Of a DNA stretch of 8,064 nt, positions 1-4,758 are shown piece by piece. The stretch spans positions 1 to 8,064 of the forward strand of contig JAEMTW010000074.1 of NCBI GenBank assembly GCA_016462095.1, given 5' to 3'. Position numbers and translations under genes: made by a program. The notes under the pieces were generated by a model. The model made no database searches and had not been told where the DNA came from. It was given only the letters and a program-made list of their open reading frames with translations. Source of the stretch: Thermoleophilia bacterium. GTDB taxonomy: Bacteria > Actinomycetota > Thermoleophilia > Gaiellales > F1-60-MAGs149. The stretch's first letter is position 1; every line of letters begins with the position of its first letter.

Positions 1-400
1 GGGTGCGGAGGGTGGCATCGACGAGGAAGGGCAGCAGCTCTGGCGCCAATTGTCCAGAGCGGTGCTTCGGGTTGGACTCAATGTCGGAGGCGCGCTCGAA
101 CACCACAGCGACCGGGGCGCCAGCGAGCAGGTACTGCGCGCGCTCCCGAAACGGAGCAATCGCCCAGCCAAGTTCGCTAGCCATGCGCGCGGTCGCGTCT
201 GCGAGCTCGTCGGCAAGGCGCTCGGCTTCGGCGACATCCAGGTCCGTCGTCCCGTGTTCATGACCGTGTTCATGACCGTGGTCGCAGTCGGGCCCGTGGA
301 CATGCTCGGCCGGTGCCGGCGTGCCACCGTACAGCGTGGCACCAAGGTCACTCACCGCCTCGTCGTGATCGTGCTCGGAGTGTGCGTCGTCGCTTGCCAT
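1..400 (-). CDS. Unrecognised protein with His-rich metal-binding segment (3' end outside window)
   Basis: The frame is open on the minus strand from ATG at 400 to the left edge, giving 133 visible residues; the C-terminus is missing. The N-terminus is acidic with scattered His (H7, H10, H12). Residues 33-49 then hold seven His, one Cys and several acidic residues, including two copies of G-H-E-H, a composition typical of metal-binding or metal-storage segments. The rest (residues 53-133) looks like a soluble helical domain containing an ELGWAIAPFRERAQYLL stretch and a later PELLPFLVDATLRT stretch; I do not recognise the family. No signal peptide or membrane segment is visible. There is no SD before the ATG, but TAGTCT (413-408) lies seven bases upstream, which fits a leaderless start. 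The gene diverges from the ABC exporter. The metal role is inferred from composition only. Coding is supported by the sensible, low-complexity-free sequence after the His segment. Confidence 0.62.
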   Translation of the reverse strand, partial: MASDDAHSEHDHDEAVSDLGATLYGGTPAPAEHVHGPDCDHGHEHGHEHGTTDLDVAEAERLADELADATARMASELGWAIAPFRERAQYLLAGAPVAVVFERASDIESNPKHRSGQLAPELLPFLVDATLRT

Positions 401-407
401 CAGGGGA

Positions 408-413
408 AGACTA
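408..413 (-). promoter_or_regulatory. Candidate -10 box of a leaderless promoter for the His-rich gene
   Basis: On the minus strand TAGTCT is followed by seven bases (TCCCCTG) and then the ATG at 400. In Actinobacteria a TANNNT box at this distance places transcription start at or next to the start codon. No good -35 hexamer is visible. The sequence immediately upstream carries the direct repeat listed at 414-433. Confidence 0.4.
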
Positions 414-433
414 GGAGTCCTTGTCGGGAGTCC
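414..433. repeat. Direct repeat GGAGTCC x2 upstream of the His-rich gene
   Basis: GGAGTCC occurs at 414-420 and again at 427-433, 13 bp apart, directly upstream of the candidate -10 box of the minus-strand gene and within the divergent gene gap. It could be a regulator binding site, but two seven-base copies are weak evidence. Confidence 0.3.
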
Positions 434-497
434 GTGTTGGTGATCGTTGTTGGCGACTGCATGCCTTGTGCTTCGCGCATGGTGAGGGTAGCGGCTT

Positions 498-2372
498 GTG
501 TCGCGGCATATCTCGACGGGGTTTACCGTTCCTCTTACTGTGAGCGCACGCGGAAGACACGGAACGTTCGATGTCGGCGATAAGCCGAAGCGGCCGGAGG
601 ACCCGGAGGTTCGCCGCGCAAATGTGCGTCGCGTCTTCCGCCTGTTCGGCCCCGAGAAGTCGCGGCTGACGCTGGTACTCGGCCTGATCGTGGTGTCCAG
701 CGCCCTCGGCATGGTGCCGGCGTTCTTGCTGCGCGATGTGATCGACAACGCAATCCCGACGAACAACACGACGCTGCTGGCCTGGCTGGCGGGCGGCATG
801 GTCGTGGTCGCGATCATCGTGGGCATTCTCGGCGTCGCGCAGACGTACCTGTCGAACCGCGTCGGCCAGGAGGTCATGCACGATTTGCGGGCCGACGTCT
901 ACGAGCACCTGCAGCGCCAATCGCTCGCATTTTTTACCCGCACGCGCACGGGTGAGGTGCAGTCGCGGATCTCGAATGACATTGGGGGCGTCGACGACGT
1001 GGTCACCTCCACAGCGACGTCCGTGGTCTCAAACGTCACGACGGTTTTGGCGGCGGTCGTCGCGATGTTTCTGCTCGATTGGCGCCTGGCGATTCTCTCG
1101 GTCATCCTCGTGCCGTTCTTCGTCCTGTTGACGCGCCGCGTCGGTGTGGAGCGCCGCAAGTTGACGACCGAGCGTCAGAAGACGCTGGCCGATATTTCGT
1201 CGCTCGTGCAAGAGTCGCTGAGCGTCTCGGGTGTCTTGCTGGGCAAGACGATGGGTCGCGGTCCCGAGCTTGCGGAGCGTTTCCGTGAGGAGTCGCGCGA
1301 GCTCGCGGAGCTCGAGGTGCGCCAGCGCATGGCGGGCCGTTGGGTGATGGCAACGATCAGCGCCTCGTTTGCGATTTTGCCGGCGCTGGTTTATTGGGCC
1401 GGTGGCTGGTCGATTGCTAATGGGTTTGGCGCGGTCAGTGTCGGTACGCTCGTCGCCTTCGCAACGATCCAGACGCGCATCTTTTTCCCCGTTGGTGCGC
1501 TGCTGTCGGTTGGGATCGACGTGCAGGCATCGTTGGCCCTGTTTGATCGCATCTTCGAGTACCTCGATCTCAAGGTTGATATCGATGAGCACTCCGGCTC
1601 GCAAGAGTTGCGTCGCGAGGACGTGCGTGGCGAGGTCTCCTTCGATGACGTCTGGTTTCGCTATGAGCCCGAGGGTACGTGGACGATTAGTGGCGCGACC
1701 TTCCTCGCAGCACCGGGCACGCGCACTGCTCTGGTCGGAGAGACGGGTTCGGGCAAGACGACGCTTGGCTACCTGGTTGCGCGGCTGTATGACGCCGAGC
1801 GTGGCGCCGTTCGCATCGATGGTGTCGACGTCAAGGATGTCGCGTTTGCGTCGCTCTCGGATTTGATTGGCGTGGTCAGCCAAGAGACGTATCTCTTCCA
1901 TGCGACGGTGCGCGAGAATCTCCGCTTTGCGCACCCCGAGGCGACCGATGCGGAGATCGAGAATGCCTGTCGCGCGGCGCGCATCCACGATCACATCGCG
2001 GGTCTGCCTGAGGGCTACGAGACGGTCGTCGGCGAGCGCGGCTATCGCTTCTCGGGCGGCGAGAAACAGCGTATTGCGATTGCTCGCACCGTCCTACGCA
2101 ACCCGCCAATTCTCGTCTTGGACGAGGCCACCAGCGCCCTCGATGTCGATACGGAGCGCCAGGTACAAGAGGCGCTCGATGCGTTGGCTGAGGGGCGCAC
2201 GACGATCACCATTGCCCATCGCCTGTCGACCGTGCGCGACGCCGATCAGATTCTCGTGCTCGACCATGGCGCGATCGTCGAGCGCGGCACGCATCTCGAG
2301 CTGATGGCTCACGCCGGTCGCTATGCGGACCTCGTGGCGCGCGATTCGCTCGGCGTTACTGCCGACCTGTAG
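498..2372 (+). CDS. ABC exporter, fused permease and ATPase (MsbA/LmrA-like half-transporter)
   Basis: A 624-residue half-transporter expected to work as a homodimer in the cytoplasmic membrane, coupling ATP hydrolysis to export of a substrate that cannot be told from sequence. The membrane domain covers roughly residues 55-340, with hydrophobic segments near 57-82, 94-116, 173-212 (two), 283-300 and 312-335. The nucleotide-binding domain has every expected motif: A-loop Y389, Walker A GETGSGKTT (414-422), Q-loop Q462, signature FSGGEKQR (518-525), Walker B ILVLDEAT with D542/E543, D-loop SALD and switch H574. It is therefore predicted to be active, with no degenerate site. The GTG at 498 is preceded by GAGGG (484-488) at a nine-base spacing. 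An in-frame GTG at 540 is an alternative, since the family match begins only around residue 40. It is divergent from the His-rich gene, and the next gene downstream is a separately promoted toxin-antitoxin pair, so it is probably monocistronic. Confidence 0.95.
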   Translation: MSRHISTGFTVPLTVSARGRHGTFDVGDKPKRPEDPEVRRANVRRVFRLFGPEKSRLTLVLGLIVVSSALGMVPAFLLRDVIDNAIPTNNTTLLAWLAGGMVVVAIIVGILGVAQTYLSNRVGQEVMHDLRADVYEHLQRQSLAFFTRTRTGEVQSRISNDIGGVDDVVTSTATSVVSNVTTVLAAVVAMFLLDWRLAILSVILVPFFVLLTRRVGVERRKLTTERQKTLADISSLVQESLSVSGVLLGKTMGRGPELAERFREESRELAELEVRQRMAGRWVMATISASFAILPALVYWAGGWSIANGFGAVSVGTLVAFATIQTRIFFPVGALLSVGIDVQASLALFDRIFEYLDLKVDIDEHSGSQELRREDVRGEVSFDDVWFRYEPEGTWTISGATFLAAPGTRTALVGETGSGKTTLGYLVARLYDAERGAVRIDGVDVKDVAFASLSDLIGVVSQETYLFHATVRENLRFAHPEATDAEIENACRAARIHDHIAGLPEGYETVVGERGYRFSGGEKQRIAIARTVLRNPPILVLDEATSALDVDTERQVQEALDALAEGRTTITIAHRLSTVRDADQILVLDHGAIVERGTHLELMAHAGRYADLVARDSLGVTADL

Positions 2373-2374
2373 CC

Positions 2375-2440
2375 CTAGGCGCGAACGACGCGGGCTGGCT
2401 CGGCGCCGAGCTGTGCGATCAGAAGGTCGGCGGGCTGCAT
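2375..2440 (-). CDS. Possible 21-residue small protein
   Basis: A minus-strand ORF, ATG at 2440 to TAG at 2377-2375, encoding MQPADLLIAQLGAEPARVVRA. An in-frame TAA lies shortly upstream, so it is not the end of a longer local frame. The stop is two bases from the convergent ABC exporter stop. There is no SD, but TAAACT (2452-2447) lies six bases before the ATG, the spacing of a leaderless actinobacterial start. Against it: it is very short, the frame could be open by chance, and I recognise no family. The sequence is predicted to be helical and not clearly membrane-inserted. Confidence 0.25.
   Translation of the reverse strand: MQPADLLIAQLGAEPARVVRA
2398..2411. terminator. Perfect 14-bp palindrome downstream of the ABC exporter
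   Basis: GCTCGGCGCCGAGC is a perfect palindrome that can fold as a five-base-pair GC hairpin with a GCGC loop, about 25 bases after the exporter stop. No T-run follows. It may assist termination or be a protein-binding site; it also lies inside the possible 21-codon minus-strand ORF. Weak evidence. Confidence 0.25.
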
Positions 2441-2452
2441 GGTGTGAGTTTA

Positions 2453-2482
2453 CGCGTGGACTACGTTCGAGTCCGCGTGGAC
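2453..2482. repeat. Hairpin and 21-bp-phased direct repeat upstream of toxin-antitoxin module 1
   Basis: CGCGTGGACT (2453-2462) can pair with AGTCCGCGTG (2470-2479) around a seven-base loop, with two G-U pairs. The same stretch contains CGCGTGGAC twice (2453-2461 and 2474-2482), 21 bp apart, which puts both copies on one face of the helix. It may be an end-of-transcript hairpin for the exporter or an extra operator for the antitoxin gene. No T-run follows. Confidence 0.35.
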
Positions 2483-2495
2483 GAGGGTCGTCTCT

Positions 2496-2534
2496 GCGCA
2501 AAATTATGACCAACAATTGACTAGAATTTGCGCT
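2496..2534 (+). promoter_or_regulatory. Leaderless promoter and inverted-repeat operator of toxin-antitoxin module 1
   Basis: This is a conspicuously AT-rich patch in GC-rich DNA. TAGAAT (2522-2527) is a near-consensus -10 box exactly seven bases before the antitoxin ATG at 2535, so the transcript is predicted to begin at or beside the ATG. No SD is present. Inverted arms GCGCAAA (2496-2502) and TTTGCGC (2527-2533) are perfect complements about 31 bp apart centre to centre (three helical turns). The downstream arm ends one base before the ATG and overlaps the last base of the -10 box. Antitoxins of this family normally repress their own promoter by binding such repeats, so this is the likely operator. 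Confidence 0.5.
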
Positions 2535-2777
2535 ATGGATATCAGTGTGTACGAAGCCAAGACACATCTGTCCCGCCTGATCGCCGATGTGGAGGCGGGC
2601 GTGGAGGTGACGATCACGCGCCATGGCAAGCCTGTCGCTCGGCTCGTGCCGGCTACGGATACGACGGATCTACGCGCCGCGGCGGTGGAACGTCTCCGCG
2701 CACTCAAGCGCGAACTTGGTGTCCAGGCGACGCCAGAGGAGATCCGGTCGTGGATTGACGATGGGAAGAAGCTCTAG
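2535..2777 (+). CDS. Phd/YefM-family antitoxin of a PIN-toxin module (module 1)
   Basis: An 80-residue protein with the standard plan of Phd/YefM antitoxins: an N-terminal DNA-binding fold beginning MDISVYEAKTHLSRLI, followed by a VTITRHGKPVARLVP strand-turn (about residues 25-39), then a charged, helical C-terminal tail (about 45-80, ending EEIRSWIDDGKKL) that would wrap the toxin. It should neutralise the PIN toxin encoded next and repress the shared promoter, more strongly when bound to toxin. The ATG at 2535 is chosen because the family begins at this motif and because of the leaderless box upstream; an in-frame TTG at 2517 would add six atypical residues. Its TAG stop shares one base with the toxin GTG, so the two are translationally coupled. 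The family call is firm; the activity is inferred. Confidence 0.9.
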   Translation: MDISVYEAKTHLSRLIADVEAGVEVTITRHGKPVARLVPATDTTDLRAAAVERLRALKRELGVQATPEEIRSWIDDGKKL

Positions 2778-3178
2778 TGCCATTCGTGCTCGATGCCTCG
2801 GCTGCGCTCGAAGCTGCCTTCGACGATGAGTCGGGTGCGGTCGGCAGTGCCGTCGCCGATCGCCTGGCTAGTGACTCGGCCTATGTGCCGTCGATCTGGT
2901 TCAGTGAGCTGGTTCACGCACTGCTGCAGGCGGTGCGACGCGACCGCCTCTCTCTTGAAGCCGCCCACGCGATGCTGGCCGCGATTGTCGACTGCTCGAT
3001 TACTGCCGTGCCCGATCATCGGGAAACGCGGGCGCTCCTCGCTGTCGCGTACCGGACGGGCCTGTCCGCCTGCGACGCTTCGTACCTCTTGCTCGCCGTG
3101 GATATGGGCCTCGAGCTCGCAACGTGCGATCAGCAGCTGCGTGCGGCCGCCGAGCGCGTTGGCGTCGTCTGTATCTAG
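2777..3178 (+). CDS. vapC: VapC-type PIN-domain ribonuclease toxin (module 1)
   Basis: A 133-residue single PIN domain, normal length for VapC. The four acidic metal-binding positions are present: D6 in VLDASAAL, E44 in WFSELVHAL, D100 in LSACDASYL and D118 in LATCDQQL. PIN toxins of this type are Mg2+-dependent endoribonucleases that cut tRNA or rRNA when freed from the antitoxin; the RNA target cannot be read from sequence. With all acidic residues intact, it is predicted to be active. The GTG start at 2777 overlaps the antitoxin stop (TAGTG), and GGGAAG (2763-2768) inside the antitoxin gene gives an SD-like site with eight-base spacing. Transcription is presumably from the antitoxin promoter. 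The partner is unrelated in detail to the PIN toxin of module 2, so this does not look like a recent tandem duplication. Confidence 0.92.
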   Translation: MPFVLDASAALEAAFDDESGAVGSAVADRLASDSAYVPSIWFSELVHALLQAVRRDRLSLEAAHAMLAAIVDCSITAVPDHRETRALLAVAYRTGLSACDASYLLLAVDMGLELATCDQQLRAAAERVGVVCI

Positions 3179-3199
3179 TGGGTAAAGTCGGCTGATCGG

Positions 3200-3229
3200 C
3201 TGACGCGCGACGCACATCGCTGCTATAAC
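3200..3229 (+). promoter_or_regulatory. Candidate peroxiredoxin promoter
   Basis: CTGACG (3200-3205) and TATAAC (3224-3229) are separated by 18 bp and resemble -35 and -10 elements of the main sigma factor. Transcription would start near 3236, giving a leader of about 68 bases before the ATG at 3304. This supports transcription independent of toxin-antitoxin module 1, whose last stop is at 3178. Confidence 0.4.
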
Positions 3230-3255
3230 TCGACCAAATAAGTGAAACAAGTGAT

Positions 3256-3276
3256 CCTCATACCGCGCGGATGAGG
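3256..3276 (+). promoter_or_regulatory. Leader hairpin of the peroxiredoxin mRNA
   Basis: CCTCAT (3256-3261) and ATGAGG (3271-3276) are perfect complements around a nine-base, GC-rich loop. The hairpin ends 13 bases before the SD AAGGAG (3290-3295), which is eight bases from the ATG at 3304. It could stabilise the message or tune translation; there is no sign of a known riboswitch. Confidence 0.35.
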
Positions 3277-3303
3277 TGCTCGAACCCCTAAGGAGACTCC
3301 CAG

Positions 3304-3966
3304 ATGAGCATTCGTATCAACGACACCGCTCCGAACTTCACTGCTCAGACGACGGAAGGCGCAATCGACTTCCACGACTGGATTGGTGATTCGTGGGCCG
3401 TCCTCTTCTCGCACCCCAAGGACTTCACGCCGGTCTGCACGACCGAGCTCGGCTACATGGCCAGCATCAACGGTGAGTTTCAGAAGCGTGGCGTCAAGAT
3501 CATCGGCCTCTCCGTCGATGCGGTCGATCGCCACGAGCAGTGGGCGGACGACATCGAGGAGACGCAGGGCACGCGCCCGAACTTTCCGATGATCGGCGAT
3601 ACGGACTTCAATGTCTCGAAGCTGTACGACATGCTCCCCGCCGAGGTCAGTGGTGATCCGTTGGAGCGCACGCCGGCCGACAATCAGACCGTCCGCAATG
3701 TCTTTGTGATTGGCCCGGACAAGAAGATCAAGCTCGTGTTGGCCTATCCGATGACGACGGGCCGCAACTTCGACGAGGTGCTGCGTGTGATCGACTCGCT
3801 GCAGCTGACCGCGAAGCACAAGGTTGCGACGCCCGCACAGTGGCAGCAGGGCGGCGACGTGATCATCGCCGGCTCCGTCAACAATGAGCAGGCCAAGGAG
3901 ATCTGGCCCGAGGGTTGGAAAGAGCCTAAGCCGTACATTCGCATCGTTCCGCAGCCCAAGGGCTGA
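3304..3966 (+). CDS. 1-Cys peroxiredoxin (Prx6 type)
   Basis: A 220-residue cytoplasmic thiol peroxidase that reduces hydrogen peroxide and organic hydroperoxides. It has the Prx6 layout: an AhpC/TSA thioredoxin-fold core (about residues 5-140) and the 1-Cys C-terminal domain (about 150-200), ending in PYIRIVPQP, a typical tail. The active site SHPKDFTPVCTTE places the peroxidatic cysteine at C45, with H37, T42 and the conserved R131 (NQTVRNVF). YPMTTGRNF (148-156) is a subfamily hallmark. C45 is the only cysteine, so no resolving cysteine exists within the chain and an external thiol must recycle it. The start is firm: AAGGAG lies eight bases before the ATG. It appears monocistronic, with its own promoter and a downstream hairpin, and is flanked on both sides by toxin-antitoxin modules. 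Full family length, no defects. Confidence 0.95.
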   Translation: MSIRINDTAPNFTAQTTEGAIDFHDWIGDSWAVLFSHPKDFTPVCTTELGYMASINGEFQKRGVKIIGLSVDAVDRHEQWADDIEETQGTRPNFPMIGDTDFNVSKLYDMLPAEVSGDPLERTPADNQTVRNVFVIGPDKKIKLVLAYPMTTGRNFDEVLRVIDSLQLTAKHKVATPAQWQQGGDVIIAGSVNNEQAKEIWPEGWKEPKPYIRIVPQPKG

Positions 3967-3974
3967 TGTCGGGA

Positions 3975-4002
3975 GGGGTGGTGGCCTAACGGCTGCCACC
4001 CC
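3975..4002 (+). terminator. Hairpin terminator after the peroxiredoxin gene
   Basis: A 12-bp stem (3975-3986 with 3991-4002, two G-U pairs, otherwise nearly all G-C) closed by a TAAC tetraloop, beginning eight bases after the stop. No T-run follows, so it is a U-less terminator or transcript-end stabiliser. It separates the peroxiredoxin from toxin-antitoxin module 2. Confidence 0.6.
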
Positions 4003-4013
4003 AACCGTGCGTC

Positions 4014-4030
4014 GTGCTACCATGTAGCAC
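4014..4030 (+). promoter_or_regulatory. Leaderless promoter and inverted-repeat operator of toxin-antitoxin module 2
   Basis: The perfect inverted repeat GTGCTA (4014-4019) / TAGCAC (4025-4030) has a five-base spacer, and its right arm ends directly against the antitoxin ATG at 4031. TACCAT (4018-4023) inside it is a TANNNT box exactly seven bases before the ATG, and no SD is present. A bound antitoxin dimer would cover both the -10 box and the transcription start, which fits autorepression. No clear -35 element is seen; the upstream sequence is the peroxiredoxin terminator hairpin. Confidence 0.55.
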
Positions 4031-4342
4031 ATGACTGAATCGATCGGTGTCCGAGAGTTACGCCAGCACGCCAGCCGCTGGCTCGAACGCGTCCAGCAGG
4101 GCGAGTCGTTTACCGTCACCGAACGTGGCAAGCCGATCGCGCGTCTCGGTCCATTGTCCGAGGACGCCAAAGACTGGCGACAGGATTGGATCGAGCGGGG
4201 ACTAATGCGCCCAGCGACCCAGCCAGCGTCTATCTGGTTGGACTTCGAGCCGATCGTTCCGCTCGCAGGACAACCATCGCTCAGTGATCTGCTCGACGAT
4301 CAGCGTCGCGACTTTGATGAGCCAAGCCGGTTCGACGGATGA
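4031..4342 (+). CDS. Phd-like antitoxin of a PIN-toxin module (module 2)
   Basis: A 103-residue antitoxin. Residues 5-40 form the Phd-type DNA-binding fold (IGVRELRQHASRWLERVQQG, then FTVTERGKPIARLGP). The long acidic tail carries a low-complexity-free linker and then PSLSDLLDDQRRDFDE near residues 81-97, a toxin-binding ending usual in Phd antitoxins paired with PIN toxins. It is 23 residues longer than the module 1 antitoxin and only the general fold is shared, so the two modules should not be assumed to cross-neutralise. The ATG at 4031 sits next to an inverted repeat and a leaderless -10 box. Its stop overlaps the toxin start by four bases (ATGA), so translation is coupled. Confidence 0.9.
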   Translation: MTESIGVRELRQHASRWLERVQQGESFTVTERGKPIARLGPLSEDAKDWRQDWIERGLMRPATQPASIWLDFEPIVPLAGQPSLSDLLDDQRRDFDEPSRFDG

Positions 4343-4731
4343 TGCTCTACGTCGATAGCTCGGCCTTTGTGAAGGCCATCAGTGCGACCGAAGATGGTCG
4401 AGCTGTTCGGACACTTTTCGCCGATCATCCGGATGGTCTGATCTCGTCGGCACTCCTCGACGTCGAGGTTGGTCGTGCGCTCGCTCGTAGCGGAGAGCGT
4501 GACTCGGCGTTGGCCGCAAAATTGCTCGCAACGGTTCGGCGGATCGACATCTCGCGGGGGATCATTTCGATCGCTGCGCAGGCAGCGCTTGGCACCAACC
4601 TGAGGTCGCTTGACGCGATCCATCTCGCCACGGCGCTCGCCGTAACGGAGGCGGTGACGGTCGTCACCTACGACCATCGCCTGACCGAGGCGTGCACGAG
4701 TTCTGGCCTGACCACGCTGGCCCCCGCCTAA
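4339..4731 (+). CDS. vapC: VapC-type PIN-domain ribonuclease toxin (module 2)
   Basis: A 130-residue PIN domain with intact acidic site: D6 in MLYVDSSAFVK, E43 in LLDVEVGRAL, D92 in RSLDAIHLATAL and D112 in VVTYDHRL. The LDAIHLA and TYDHRL stretches are classic for this family. It is predicted to be a Mg2+-dependent endoribonuclease held inactive by the antitoxin encoded just upstream. Two consecutive ATG codons (4339 and 4342) are possible starts; the first overlaps the antitoxin stop by four bases, the second by one, and no strong SD supports either, so reinitiation after the antitoxin is likely. It ends 27 bases before the DUF255 gene without an evident terminator, so readthrough is possible. 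Compared with the module 1 toxin, the catalytic motifs agree but the surrounding sequence is quite different. Confidence 0.92.
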   Translation: MMLYVDSSAFVKAISATEDGRAVRTLFADHPDGLISSALLDVEVGRALARSGERDSALAAKLLATVRRIDISRGIISIAAQAALGTNLRSLDAIHLATALAVTEAVTVVTYDHRLTEACTSSGLTTLAPA

Positions 4732-4758
4732 TTCGCGTGCGCCTGCGAAGATCACGGT

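Noticed and set aside
254..277. 12-bp tandem repeat GTGTTCATGACC x2 as a regulatory repeat
   Set aside because: It lies inside the His-rich gene and simply encodes the repeated G-H-E-H residues.
50..583. Plus-strand ORF of 177 codons over the left end
   Set aside because: It overlaps the His-rich minus-strand frame, the divergent gap and the ABC exporter start. Its product is Arg/Val/Cys-rich with no recognisable structure, and the minus-strand frame reads as a far more natural protein.
2517..2522. TTGACT as a -35 element, and TTG at 2517 as the antitoxin start
   Set aside because: As a -35 it would need a -10 inside the coding region, and the nearest candidate is too close. As a start it adds six residues absent from the family pattern and has no SD.
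3187..3204. Short hairpin and CGGCTGA repeat after the module 1 toxin as a terminator
   Set aside because: The stem is only six base pairs with a G-U pair and no T-run, and it overlaps the candidate peroxiredoxin -35 element; too weak to list.
3271..3290. tRNA-like GTGCTCGAACCCC segment
   Set aside because: No acceptor stem, anticodon arm or D arm can be assembled around it; it belongs to the peroxiredoxin leader.
3223..4170. 315-codon minus-strand ORF across the peroxiredoxin gene
   Set aside because: It is antisense to a certain peroxiredoxin with full family motifs; long antisense frames are expected in GC-rich coding DNA and the product has no recognisable features.
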